Assembly (NCBI RefSeq): GCF_024199905.1
Contig: NZ_JANAFB010000027.1
Span: 1-45,579 of the forward strand
DNA length: 45,579 bases
Direction of reading: 5' to 3'
Source of the DNA: Rothia santali
GTDB taxonomy: Bacteria > Actinomycetota > Actinomycetes > Actinomycetales > Micrococcaceae
Under the pieces are notes generated by a model that did not search any database, was not told the DNA's origin, and saw only the letters and a list, made by a program, of their open reading frames with translations. This document shows, in pieces, positions 34,416-42,294 of the stretch. Positions within the stretch are counted from its first letter, which is position 1. Every line of letters begins with the position of its first letter. Made by a program: the position numbers and the translations under genes.

Positions 34416-35144
34416 GTGGAGGAGGCGCTGTTCGGGGACGGGGATCTCGAGCGCCGGCCGCGGGAGGTGCTGCCGGGGGTCGTGCACGTCCCGGCCTGGC
34501 TGAGCCTGCGGCAGCAGCGGTGGATCGTGGACCGGTTCGGCGAGTGGGGCAGGGGGCCGATCGCGCCGCACTCCCCGCTGGTCGGCGGGCACCCGATGTC
34601 GGTGCGGATGGTCTCGCTGGGGCTCGCGTGGGGCCCGGGCGGCTGGGGCGAGCGGTTCGGCGCGGAGGGCGTGGCGCCGCTCCCCCTGCCGGGGTGGCTC
34701 GTGCGGCTCTCGCGCGACGCCCTGCGCCGCGCGTTCGACCGCCGGATCGCGCCCACCTGGCCGGGGCTCGAGGCCGAGCGGCTGGAGGCCTGGGCCGGTG
34801 CGTACGCGCCCGACGTCGCCCTGGTGAACTACTACCCGCCCGGCGCGCGGATGGGGATGCACCAGGACCGTGACGAGTCCTCCTCGGACCCGGTCGTGAG
34901 CCTCAGCATTGGGGATACCGCCCTCTTCCGCGCCGGGAACACACAGACCCGCTCCCGGCCGTACACGGACCTGCGGCTGGCCTCCGGGGACCTGATAGTT
35001 TTCGGAGGACCGAGCCGCTACATGTTCCACGGGGTCCCCAAGATCCTGGCGGACAGCGCCCCGCCCGAGTGCGGGGTGCGCGGCGGTCGGGTCAACATCA
35101 CGGTGAGGTGCACCGGACGGGCGACGGGAGGCGGGAATGGCTGA
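34416..35144 (+). CDS. alkB: AlkB-family alpha-ketoglutarate-dependent dioxygenase (alkylated DNA repair)
   Basis: AlkB reverses 1-methyladenine and 3-methylcytosine damage by oxidative demethylation with Fe(II) and 2-oxoglutarate. The iron ligands are His149 and Asp151 in GMHQDRDE and His205 in MFHGVPK, and the 2-oxoglutarate-binding arginine lies in GGRVNITVR near the C-terminus. VNYYPPGARMGMHQD is a family signature. I choose GTG 34416 (242 residues) because GGAGGAGG ends five bases before it; the upstream in-frame ATG 34359 overlaps the probable -10. Its stop overlaps the start of the tag gene, so the two repair genes are coupled. Confidence 0.93.
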   Translation: MEEALFGDGDLERRPREVLPGVVHVPAWLSLRQQRWIVDRFGEWGRGPIAPHSPLVGGHPMSVRMVSLGLAWGPGGWGERFGAEGVAPLPLPGWLVRLSRDALRRAFDRRIAPTWPGLEAERLEAWAGAYAPDVALVNYYPPGARMGMHQDRDESSSDPVVSLSIGDTALFRAGNTQTRSRPYTDLRLASGDLIVFGGPSRYMFHGVPKILADSAPPECGVRGGRVNITVRCTGRATGGGNG

Positions 35145-35838
35145 GGCACGGGACGACGTCGAGAGGTCGGCGTGGGCCGGGGGCAGCGCGATGATGCGCG
35201 AGTACTACGACCGGGAGTGGGGCCGGCCGGTGACCGGCGAGGCGGAGCTCTTCGAGCGGGTGAGCCTCGAGGGCTTCCAGGCCGGGCTCTCGTGGGCCAC
35301 CATCCTGGCCCGGCGGGAGGGGTTCCGAGCCGCGTTCTCCGGCTTCGACCCCGAGGCCGTGGCGCGCTACGGCGAGGACGACGTCGAGCGGCTGGTGGGC
35401 GATGCCCGCATCATCCGCAACCGGCCCAAGATCGAGGCGACCGTCGGCAACGCGCGCGCGACCCTCGCCCTGCGGGAGGCCGCCGCCGGGGAGGAGTGCC
35501 TGGCCGGCTTCGGCCTCCCCCTGCGCGGCGGGGGCGAGCTGCGGATCCCCCCGGGGCTGCCCGCGCTGATCTGGCGGCACTGCCCCGCGCGGACCCCTGT
35601 GCCCGCGGCGGCCGAGGAGGTGCCCACGGTCTCGGCGGAGTCGCGGGCGCTGGCGGCGGAGCTCAAGCGCCGGGGCTTCCGCTTCGTGGGGCCCACCACC
35701 GTCTACGCGCTGATGGAGGCGTGCGGGCTGGTGGACACCCACTGGCTCCGCAGCCACCTGCGCGGCGCCTCGGGGGTGTTCCTCGAGGACGGGCGGCGGG
35801 CCGGTGCGCTGCCCGGGGAGGCCGCCGAGTCCCGCTGA
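35137..35838 (+). CDS. tag: DNA-3-methyladenine glycosylase I (Tag-like) lacking most zinc ligands
   Basis: Tag excises 3-methyladenine from DNA. The 233-residue protein aligns by eye with E. coli Tag: VERSAWAGG against MERCGWVS, YYDREWG against YHDNEWG, SLEGFQAGLSW against CLEGQQAGLSW (catalytic Glu, here Glu45), and KRRGFRFVGPTTVYALMEACGLVDTHW against the C-terminal block. Of the four zinc-snap ligands in E. coli Tag (Cys4, His17, His175, Cys179), three are replaced here: Ser11, Tyr24 and Ser in THWLRS; only the His is kept. The catalytic pocket looks intact. It overlaps alkB by eight bases. A strong terminator follows. Confidence 0.9.
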   Translation: MAEARDDVERSAWAGGSAMMREYYDREWGRPVTGEAELFERVSLEGFQAGLSWATILARREGFRAAFSGFDPEAVARYGEDDVERLVGDARIIRNRPKIEATVGNARATLALREAAAGEECLAGFGLPLRGGGELRIPPGLPALIWRHCPARTPVPAAAEEVPTVSAESRALAAELKRRGFRFVGPTTVYALMEACGLVDTHWLRSHLRGASGVFLEDGRRAGALPGEAAESR

Positions 35839-35913
35839 GTCGAGGGGGGCGCGGCGTCGAGGGGGCGGCGCCGAGTTCAAGGGTGGGGGGATGGCCCCTC
35901 GGGCCGATGCGAA

Positions 35914-35952
35914 GAGCCGGGCGTCCGTCCGGTGAGGACGGGCGCCCGGCTC
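35914..35952. terminator. Strong hairpin between tag and the MFS gene
   Basis: Seventeen-base arms (35914-35930 and 35936-35952) pair with a single G:T, with loop GGTGA. It lies between convergent genes and can end both transcripts. Confidence 0.75.
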
Positions 35953-35970
35953 GGCGGGGCGGCGTCGGCC

Positions 35971-36028
35971 GCGGGGTCAGGTCCCCCGGGGCGGCGCCAT
36001 GCGCGGGGTCAGGTCCCGCGGGGCGACG
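35971..36028. repeat. Two 32-bp direct repeats between tag and the MFS gene
   Basis: GCGGGGTCAGGTCCC begins at 35971 and again at 36003, each followed by a similar G/C-rich stretch. A 17-base near-repeat starting GTCGAGGGGG also lies at 35839 and 35856, directly after the tag stop. Confidence 0.8.
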
Positions 36029-36064
36029 GCGGCGGGGAGGTTCCCGCGGGTGCCGCGCGGCGGG

Positions 36065-37381
36065 TCACTCGGACCCGACGGCGATGGCCTCCGCCTCGGC
36101 CTCCGCGGACTCGTGGGGGCGGGCCGGGCCGGAGAGGTGCCGGCCGCCGATCGCGAGCACGAGGACCGCGATCGCGATCGTCACCACCGCCAGCCAGTAG
36201 GGCACCTCGGCGCCCAGCGCCTCGGAGAGCGGGCCCGCGACGGCCGGGGCCACCGCGCCGCCGAGGAAGCGCACGCCGGAGTAGGTCGAGGAGGCGATGG
36301 AGCGGGGCAGCTCGGTGGCCTCCATGACGGTCTCCGTCAGGGCGGTGTTCATGACGCCCTGGAACAGCCCGGAGAGCACGATCATGACGATCAGGGTGGG
36401 CAGCGAGTCGATGGCGAGCGCGGCCACCGCCATGCACGCCGCCAGCAGGACCAGCATCGTGTACAGCACGGGGCGCAGGCCGAAACGGCGCGTCAGCATC
36501 GGCGCGAGGAACACGGAGGCGATGGCCAGGGCCAGGCCCCAGCCGAAGAACACCAGGCCGAGCTCGTGGGCGCCGAACTCGGCACCGTGGGCGGCGGCCG
36601 CGGACTCCAGCGGGTAGGGGCTGTAGGCCAGCAGGATGAAGAACGCGAAGTTGTAGAACAGGGCGGTGAGGGCGAGGACGCGCAGGGCCGGGTCCTTCAG
36701 GGCGCTGAAGCCCGCGGTCAGGGAGACCCTGCCACCGGTGGTCGGGGCGTTCTGCGGCCCGCGCAACAGGGCCATGACGGCGATGAAGCCGACGGCCATG
36801 AGCGCGGCGGTGCCGAAGAAGGGCCCGCGCCAGGACAGGGAGCCGAGCAGCCCGCCGAGCAGCGGGCCGACCGCCATGCCGACGCCGAGGGCGGCCTCGT
36901 AGAGCATGACCGCCTGGCTGCTGCCGCCGGCGGCCGCGCCGACGATGGCCGACAGCGCGGTCGAGATGAACAGCGCGTTGCCCAGGCCCCAGCCGGCGCG
37001 GAAGCCGATAATCTCGCCGACGCTGCCGGAGGCACCGGCGAGCGCCGCGAAGGCGACGATCAGCACGAGCCCGATCATCAGGGTCTTCTTGATCCCGATC
37101 CGGCTCGAGACCCAGCCGGTGAAGAACATCGCGATGCCGGTGATGAAGAGGTAGCTGGTGAACAGCAGCATCGTCTGGCCGGGCGTCGCGTCGAGCTCCT
37201 GGCTGATGGCCGGCAGGATCGGGTCGACCAGCCCGATGCCCATGAAGGACACCATGCAGGCGAAGGCGATGGCCCACACGGCGATCGGCTGCTTGAGGAT
37301 CGAGGGCTTCCGGGGCGGCGCGGCGTCGGCCTGCTGCGCGGCCGTCCCCTGCTGCGGGGTGGACGAGGTGCTGAGTGACAT
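36065..37381 (-). CDS. Major facilitator superfamily drug-efflux transporter
   Basis: The 438-residue protein has about twelve hydrophobic segments after a 35-residue polar N-terminus. Motif-like elements include SFMGIGLVDPILPAIS in helix 1, the loop FFTGWVSSRIGIKKTLMIG between helices 2 and 3 (motif A region) and GVGMAVGPLLGGLLG in helix 5, the motif C of drug:H+ antiporters (14- and 12-helix exporters). I use ATG 37381, with AAGGAA ten bases upstream; upstream extension to 37540 would cross the marR terminator. The MarR-type gene lies just upstream on the same strand and a matching palindrome sits at its promoter, so substrate-induced derepression is likely. The substrate is unknown. Confidence 0.92.
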   Translation of the reverse strand: MSLSTSSTPQQGTAAQQADAAPPRKPSILKQPIAVWAIAFACMVSFMGIGLVDPILPAISQELDATPGQTMLLFTSYLFITGIAMFFTGWVSSRIGIKKTLMIGLVLIVAFAALAGASGSVGEIIGFRAGWGLGNALFISTALSAIVGAAAGGSSQAVMLYEAALGVGMAVGPLLGGLLGSLSWRGPFFGTAALMAVGFIAVMALLRGPQNAPTTGGRVSLTAGFSALKDPALRVLALTALFYNFAFFILLAYSPYPLESAAAAHGAEFGAHELGLVFFGWGLALAIASVFLAPMLTRRFGLRPVLYTMLVLLAACMAVAALAIDSLPTLIVMIVLSGLFQGVMNTALTETVMEATELPRSIASSTYSGVRFLGGAVAPAVAGPLSEALGAEVPYWLAVVTIAIAVLVLAIGGRHLSGPARPHESAEAEAEAIAVGSE

Positions 37382-37413
37382 CTGTCGAGCGTTCCTTCGA
37401 ATCTGCGTTTTGG

Positions 37414-37426
37414 TTTGCAATGCTAT
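37414..37426. promoter_or_regulatory. Candidate MarR operator at the MFS promoter
   Basis: TTTGC-AAT-GCTAT resembles the perfect palindrome ATAGC-TTG-GCTAT at the marR promoter (shared right arm GCTAT and 3-base spacer). A TATATA that could be the -10 of the MFS gene adjoins it at about 37424-37430. Confidence 0.45.
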
Positions 37427-37437
37427 ATATCGGCCCG

Positions 37438-37474
37438 AAAAAGAGCCGCCGGCCGAGGGGGGTCGACCGGCGGC
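37438..37474 (-). terminator. Rho-independent terminator of marR
   Basis: On the minus strand GCCGCCGG pairs with CCGGCGGC (37445-37452 with 37467-37474), with three further inner pairs, and is followed by TCTTTTT. This is the best canonical terminator in the window and it separates marR from the MFS gene. Confidence 0.85.
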
Positions 37475-37485
37475 GGGCCGGGCGG

Positions 37486-37947
37486 CTACTCGCTGTCGAG
37501 CTCCGCGGTGACCTTGGTCAGGATGCGGGCGGCGCTCCACAGCACCGACCGCTCCTCCTCGCTCAGGTGGGTGAGGGCCGGCTCGACCCGCGCCGCGGCG
37601 CGGGAGCGGAACTCCTCGAGGACGCCGAGGCCGGCGGGGGTGATGGCCATGAGCCAGGCCCGGCCGTCGTCGGGGTCGCTCTCGCGGGCCACCAGGCCCT
37701 CGAGCTCCATGCGCTTGACGACGCCGGTCATGGTCGGCTGGGTGATGTGCTCGGCGACGGCGAGGTCGCCGATGCGCATCGGGCCGCTGGCCTTGAGGTT
37801 GGACAGCGTGCGCAGCACGATGGGCGAGCGGTCCATCCCGCGGTGGCGGGACGCGGCGCGGACGAACCGGCTGGCCGCCACGATCAGCTCGCTGGCGCGG
37901 CGCTCGGTCTCCTCGCTGGGCCGGGAGGTCTCCTGCTGTGTCTGCAT
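37486..37947 (-). CDS. MarR-family transcriptional regulator
   Basis: The 153-residue protein has a winged helix-turn-helix: MRIGDLAVAEHITQPTMTGVVKRMELEGLVARESDPDDGRAW, in which the DPDDGRAW wing is typical of MarR. Flanking helices form the dimer interface. Two ATG codons are possible (37956 and 37947). The first lies inside the TAGGAT box (37955-37960), so transcription from that box would begin after it; 37947 is then a leaderless start. A perfect palindrome overlaps the -35 region, indicating autorepression. A canonical terminator separates it from the MFS gene, its likely target. Confidence 0.9.
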   Translation of the reverse strand: MQTQQETSRPSEETERRASELIVAASRFVRAASRHRGMDRSPIVLRTLSNLKASGPMRIGDLAVAEHITQPTMTGVVKRMELEGLVARESDPDDGRAWLMAITPAGLGVLEEFRSRAAARVEPALTHLSEEERSVLWSAARILTKVTAELDSE

Positions 37948-37971
37948 GTCATCCATCCTAGCGCTTTTTAC

Positions 37972-37984
37972 ATAGCTTGGCTAT
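37972..37984. promoter_or_regulatory. Candidate MarR operator at the marR promoter
   Basis: ATAGC-TTG-GCTAT is a perfect five-base-arm palindrome lying at the expected -35 position of marR, whose -10 (TAGGAT) is at 37955-37960. Binding here would block the promoter. Confidence 0.6.
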
Positions 37985-38167
37985 CTTAATCCCGCATAAC
38001 CCGAGCCACATCCCCCTGAATCGGGGGTCGCGTGACCCTCGCTCCCCCATTCTATCGCCTCACGACAACCTCGAGAGATTGTTAAGGCGATCTCCCAGGC
38101 GGCGCCCCGGTGCGCTTGCTACGGTGGGCGGGACCCCGACCCCGCGCCGCCGACCCGTGAGGACCAC

Positions 38168-39844
38168 GTGCCCGAGAGCGACCAGCTGCAACAGACCCTG
38201 ATCCGCATGGACGGCTCGGGATACGGATCGTACAAGCGCCTCGTCGGGCGCTACGACCTCGGCCCGTGCGACCTCGTGATCGACCACGTGCAGAGCGACC
38301 CCTACGCCCCGCCGTCGTCGATCCGCGCGGTGGTCTCGCTGGCCGAGTCCGCGGTCCCGGACGACGTCGTGGCCACGCGGGCGCAGCGCACCGCGGTGGC
38401 GGACTTCCTGGCCCGCGACGTCAGCCAGCGGCTGCGCGCGGCCTCCCGCGACCTGCGGATCACCGAGCCCGGGCAGGAGGTCCTGGAGCGCAGCAGCGTC
38501 GTCGTGGTCGGCGACGCCGTGGAGGTGCGGCTGACGGCCGCGCTGCCCGCCGCCGGACGGCGCGTCAAGGGGCGCGCCGCGGCCCGGCTGCTCACCGAGG
38601 AGCTGCCCGGGATCGTCGAGGGCTCGGCCCTGCTGGGCGGGATGGACGAGGAGCGCCTGCGGGACCACGTCCGCCTGCACCTGGACCAGCTGGAGCTCCG
38701 CGAGCTGATCGCCGAGCGCGGCCTGGTGGCCTTCGTCGGCGACGGCGCGGTGCTCCCCCGCCGCTCGGGCGTCTCGGACCTGCCGCTCGAGGACGGCGTC
38801 CCGTTCGCCTCCCCGGAGACGCTGCGCACCGGCTTCACCCTGGCCAGCGGGCGCACCGTGACCGGGATGGGGATCCCGCGCGGCGTCACGGTCGTCGTGG
38901 GCGGGGGCTACCACGGGAAGTCGACGCTGCTGCGGGCGATCGAGCGCGGCGTCTACCCCCACCTCGCGGGAGACGGCCGGGAGTGGGTGCTCACCGTCCC
39001 CGACGCCGCGAGCATCCGCGCCGAGGACGGCCGCTCGGCCGCCGGCGTCGACATCTCCCCCTTCATCTCCGGCCTGCCCTCCGGGGCCGACACCACCGCG
39101 TTCACCACGGCCAACGCCTCCGGCTCGACGTCGCAGGCCACCAACCTCGCCGAGGCCCTGGAGGCCGGGGCCTCGGCCCTGCTGATCGACGAGGACACCT
39201 CCGCGACCAACTTCATGATCCGGGACCGGGCCATGCGGGAGCTGATCCCGGACGGCGCCGAGCCGATCACCCCCTTCGTGGACCGGGTGCGGGCCCTCTT
39301 CGACGAGCGCGGGGTCTCCACGATCCTGGTCGCCGGCGGCTCGGGGGCGTTCTTCCCGGTCGCGGACCACGTCGTCGCGATGAGCGCCTACGTCCCCGAG
39401 GAGGTCACCGGCCGGGCCCGCGAGATCGCCGCCCGGCACGCGGCCGACCTGCCCGAGCCCGACGACGCCGAGCGCTTCGGCCGTCCGTTCCGCCGCGTCC
39501 CGGCCCGCGGCTGCCTCGACGTCTCGGGCCACCGCAAGCCGCCGCGCTCCCGGGGGCGCGAGACCATCCAGGTCGACCGGGACGACATCGACCTGGCCTA
39601 CCTGTCCCAGCTGGTCGACGCCGCGCAGACCGCCGCGATCGCCCTGCTCCTGGGCCGCGTGGGCCGGGCCCTCGACGGCGGCACGGCGCTGGACCGGGCG
39701 GTCGACGAGGCGCTCGAGTCCGCCCGCGCCGAGGGCCTCGACGGCCTCACCGGGCCGCGCCGGATCCGCGGCGACCTGGCGATGCCGCGGCGGCACGAGC
39801 TGCACGCGGCGGTCAGCAGGTACCGGCGACTCGCGATGCGCTGA
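38168..39844 (+). CDS. Predicted ATPase of the ABC class (PF09818-type, function unknown)
   Basis: The 558-residue protein belongs by pattern to the ABC_ATPase family PF09818. An N-terminal domain of about 230 residues (with MDGSGYGSYKRLVGRYDL at its start, a family hallmark) precedes a P-loop domain: Walker A GGGYHGKST at 245-253, a signature-like ASGSTSQATN at 317-326 and Walker B LLIDED at 338-343 followed by TSATNFM. There is no membrane segment or partner permease. Bacterial members have no settled function; a trypanosome relative binds RNA. The start GTG 38168 has GAGGA six bases upstream. It is divergent from marR and followed by a repeat-bearing gap and DUF3817. Confidence 0.9.
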   Translation: MPESDQLQQTLIRMDGSGYGSYKRLVGRYDLGPCDLVIDHVQSDPYAPPSSIRAVVSLAESAVPDDVVATRAQRTAVADFLARDVSQRLRAASRDLRITEPGQEVLERSSVVVVGDAVEVRLTAALPAAGRRVKGRAAARLLTEELPGIVEGSALLGGMDEERLRDHVRLHLDQLELRELIAERGLVAFVGDGAVLPRRSGVSDLPLEDGVPFASPETLRTGFTLASGRTVTGMGIPRGVTVVVGGGYHGKSTLLRAIERGVYPHLAGDGREWVLTVPDAASIRAEDGRSAAGVDISPFISGLPSGADTTAFTTANASGSTSQATNLAEALEAGASALLIDEDTSATNFMIRDRAMRELIPDGAEPITPFVDRVRALFDERGVSTILVAGGSGAFFPVADHVVAMSAYVPEEVTGRAREIAARHAADLPEPDDAERFGRPFRRVPARGCLDVSGHRKPPRSRGRETIQVDRDDIDLAYLSQLVDAAQTAAIALLLGRVGRALDGGTALDRAVDEALESARAEGLDGLTGPRRIRGDLAMPRRHELHAAVSRYRRLAMR

Positions 39845-39877
39845 AGCCGCCTCTCCCCCGCCGTCCACCCCCCCGCC

Positions 39878-39947
39878 CCCGACATCCGGCCCCGCGTCAC
39901 GGCCCGCCCCGACATCCGGCCCCGCCGCCCTCCCCGACATCCGCCCC
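39878..39947. repeat. Short repeats between the ABC-class ATPase and DUF3817 genes
   Basis: CCCGACATCCGGCCCCGC occurs at 39878 and 39908, and a shorter copy CCCGACATCCGCCCC at 39933, giving spacings of 30 and 25 bases. The rest of the 138-base gap is C-rich, and only the GAAAGCGAG stretch near 39963-39971 looks like ribosome-site sequence. Confidence 0.85.
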
Positions 39948-39982
39948 TCAGCCCCTTCCCCGAGAAAGCGAGCACCACCCCC

Positions 39983-40339
39983 ATGAAGCACCCCGTCAGC
40001 CCCCTGGGCCGCACCTACGCCACGATCGCCGTCATCGAGGCCCTGACCTGGGCGGGACTGCTGGTCGGCATGTTCCTGAAGTACGTCACGCAGACCACCG
40101 AGATGGGGGTGACCATCTTCGGGTACGCCCACGGCTTCGCGTTCATCGCCTACGTCCTGATCACGGTGGCGGCGGCCGTGCGCCTGCGCTGGGGCCTGCT
40201 CACGGCCTTCGTCGCGCTCGCGGCCTCGGTGCCCCCGCTGTGCACTATCCCCATGGAGATGTGGCTGCGCCGCCGCGGCCGCCTCGCCCGCCCGGAGGCC
40301 GCCGCCCGCCGGGAGCCGGTGGGGGCCGACGCCGCGTAG
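39983..40339 (+). CDS. DUF3817 domain-containing membrane protein
   Basis: The 118-residue protein has three hydrophobic segments (about 12-30, 42-63 and 68-88) with the DUF3817 pattern: YATIAVIEALTWAGLLVGMFLKY, GYAHGFAFIAYV and PMEMWLRRRG at the end of the fold. The family is found mainly in actinobacteria and also as a domain fused to GMP synthase-linked or MFS proteins; no function is established. The start ATG 39983 has only a weak GAAAGCGAG upstream. It lies 138 bases after the ATPase gene on the same strand. Confidence 0.88.
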   Translation: MKHPVSPLGRTYATIAVIEALTWAGLLVGMFLKYVTQTTEMGVTIFGYAHGFAFIAYVLITVAAAVRLRWGLLTAFVALAASVPPLCTIPMEMWLRRRGRLARPEAAARREPVGADAA

Positions 40340-40350
40340 TCGCGTCCGCG

Positions 40351-40410
40351 CCCGGGTCTTGTCCGCCGCGCGCGGGTTTTGCCCGCCGAGCGCGGGTCTT
40401 GTCCCCGCAC
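40351..40410. repeat. Three 20-bp tandem repeats after the DUF3817 gene
   Basis: Units 40351-40370, 40371-40390 and 40391-40410 share the core CGGGTYTTGYCC at exactly 20-base spacing. A TAGCGT that could serve as the next gene's -10 follows at about 40422. Confidence 0.88.
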
Positions 40411-40460
40411 CCGCCGGGTCCTAGCGTGGAGGCACATCGTCTCGCGAGGAGGGCGGCGCC

Positions 40461-41024
40461 GTGCGCACACTGGTCTACGGCATGAACGTGTCCCTGGACG
40501 GCTTCGTGGCCGCGCCCGGCGGCGACCTCGACTGGAGCGCTCCGAGCGACGAGCTGTTCCGGTGGTGGCTGGAGCAGGAGCAAGCGATGGACCTGCTGCT
40601 CTACGGTCGCCGGCTGTGGGAGGCCATGAGCTCCTACTGGCCGACCGGCGACCGGCGGCCGGGCGCCACCCCCGACGAGGTGGCGTTCGCCCGGAACTGG
40701 CGGGACACCCCCAAGGCGGTGTTCTCCTCGACGCTCGGCTCCGTCGGTTGGAACGCCCGGCTGGTCACCGGCGACGCCGTCGCGGAGATCGCCCGGCTCA
40801 AGGAGGGCGAGGGCGGCCCGATGCGGGTCGGGGGCGCCACGCTCGCGGCGGCGGCCCTACGGGCCGGGCTGGTCGACGAGTACACGGTGGTCACCCATCC
40901 CGTGCTGCTGGGGGCCGGGGCTCCGTTCCTCGCCCCGCTCGAGCGGCGCGCACCCCTGCGCCTGACCGAGACGCGGACCTTCCCCGGCGGCGTCGTCATG
41001 ACCCGGTACGAGACCAGGCCCTGA
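40461..41024 (+). CDS. Dihydrofolate reductase / RibD C-terminal family protein
   Basis: The 187-residue protein begins RTLVYGMNVSLDGFVAAPGGDLDW and contains DLLLYGRRLWEAMSSYW and MRVGGATLAAAALRAGLVDEYTVVTHPVLLGAGAPF, the pattern of the RibD_C/YwjB-type dihydrofolate-reductase-like family. These proteins have the NADPH-binding fold, but most are not the housekeeping DHFR; substrate unknown. GAGGAGG lies upstream of GTG 40461. A near-copy of its last 23 bases follows in tandem past the stop codon. It is convergent with the aldolase-like gene. Confidence 0.88.
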   Translation: MRTLVYGMNVSLDGFVAAPGGDLDWSAPSDELFRWWLEQEQAMDLLLYGRRLWEAMSSYWPTGDRRPGATPDEVAFARNWRDTPKAVFSSTLGSVGWNARLVTGDAVAEIARLKEGEGGPMRVGGATLAAAALRAGLVDEYTVVTHPVLLGAGAPFLAPLERRAPLRLTETRTFPGGVVMTRYETRP

Positions 41025-41049
41025 CGCGGTACGAGACCACGTCCTGGCG
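41004..41049. repeat. Tandem duplication of the end of the dihydrofolate-reductase-like gene
   Basis: Unit 41004-41026 contains the last codons and stop of the gene; unit 41027-41049 repeats it with three changes. The shared core is CGGTACGAGACCA. Confidence 0.85.
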
Positions 41050-41158
41050 CAATGCGGGACCCGGCCGTGAGCCGGCGGGCCGAGGCCGAGGAACCGCCTC
41101 AACGCCGCCGCGGGTCTGCCGACCCGGCGGCACGGACCGCCCCTCGCCCGCCAGGGTT

Positions 41159-42294
41159 TCAGCCGTTGCGCCCCCGGGCCGCCACGCGCCAGGTCAGCAG
41201 GCCCTCCGCGCCCGCGTCCACGAGCACCTCGTCCACCAGGTTGGGGACCAGGCACACGTGGTTGGGGATGACCCGCAGGCGGGTGCCCAGGGTGGGGAGC
41301 TCCTCCCCCTCCGGCCACAGGACCGTGGCGTGGTGCTCGGAGAGCGCGCTGATCCGGGCCCCCGGATGCTCCGCGAGCCGGCCGTAGCCGCTCGCCCAGG
41401 CCGGGCGGTCGCCGCCCAGCGTCTTGGTCCCGGCGTCCAGGACCACCCGCCGCGACCCCTCGGGTCCCTCGGGATCCTCGTGGCGGCTGACGACCGTGGA
41501 CCACACCGTCAGCGCGACGTCCTCCGGGGCGCACCGGCCCAGCTCCACCTGCTGGGCGTCGCCGAAGACGTACACGCCGGGGCGGATCTCGGTGGCACCG
41601 CAGGGCTCGGTGAGGAGGGCGCTCGGCGTCGAGCCCCCGCTGCGGCGCGCGACGTCGAACCCCGCCGCCTCGAGCCTCTCCGCGGCGTCGTTCAGGGCCT
41701 CGCGCTCCTGCCGGGCCACCTCTGCGGCCGCGCCCGGGGCGTAGCTGTGGCCCGGGAAGGTGAAGACCCCGGCGATCCGCAGGCCGCCCGCGCGGGCGGC
41801 CTCGGCCACGTCCGGCGCGGCGGCGGGAGCGACGCCACTGCGGTGGTGCCCGCTGTCGACCTCGACCAGCACCTCCAGACCGGGCGCCCCGCCTCGGCCA
41901 GCCGGCGGGCGGCGTTGCGGGCGCCCTCGACGGAGTCGACGCCGAAGCTGATCCGCGCGCGCCCGGCCACGGCCGCCAGCCGGCGGGCCGTGCGCTCGGT
42001 GAGCCACAGCGGGTAGGCGATGAACAGCTCCCCGATCCCGTGCTCGGCGAAGACCTCGGCCTCGCCGACGGTGGCCACGGTCAGCCCGCGGGAGCCCGCC
42101 TCGACCTGCAGGCGCGCGATCTCCGGGATCTTGTGGGTCTTGGCGTGCGGCCGCAGCTCCAGCCCGGCGGCCGCGACCGCCTCGGCCATGCGCCGGACGT
42201 TGCGCTCCAGGACGTCCCGGTCGATGACGACGACGGGCGTGTCGGGTCCCTCGAGACCGCGGCCCGCGCGCTGCGGCACCCCCTGATCCGTCAC
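41159..42294 (-). pseudogene. D-threonine aldolase / D-serine dehydratase-like PLP enzyme, frameshifted
   Basis: Two overlapping frames together give one fold-type III PLP protein of about 378 residues. The N-terminal part from GTG 42294 has PDTPVVVIDRDVLERNV and RPHAKTHK with the PLP-lysine (about Lys52). The second frame resumes with GLEVLVEVDSGHHRSGV and continues through GGSTPSALL, RPGVYVFGDAQQVELG, DAGTKTLGGDR and NHVCLVPNLVDE, whose His-x-Cys suits the metal site of this family. The switch is at about 41887-41890, a CCCC run (GGGG in the gene); adding one base restores a single frame. Length 1136 is one short of a multiple of three. The start overlaps the SRPBCC stop (GTGA). It may be a sequencing error rather than a dead gene. 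Confidence 0.85.

Noticed and set aside
41101-41131. Hairpin CGGGTC/GACCCG between the dihydrofolate-reductase-like and aldolase-like genes as a terminator
   Set aside because: Only six base pairs with mismatches outside and no T-run; too weak to list as a feature.
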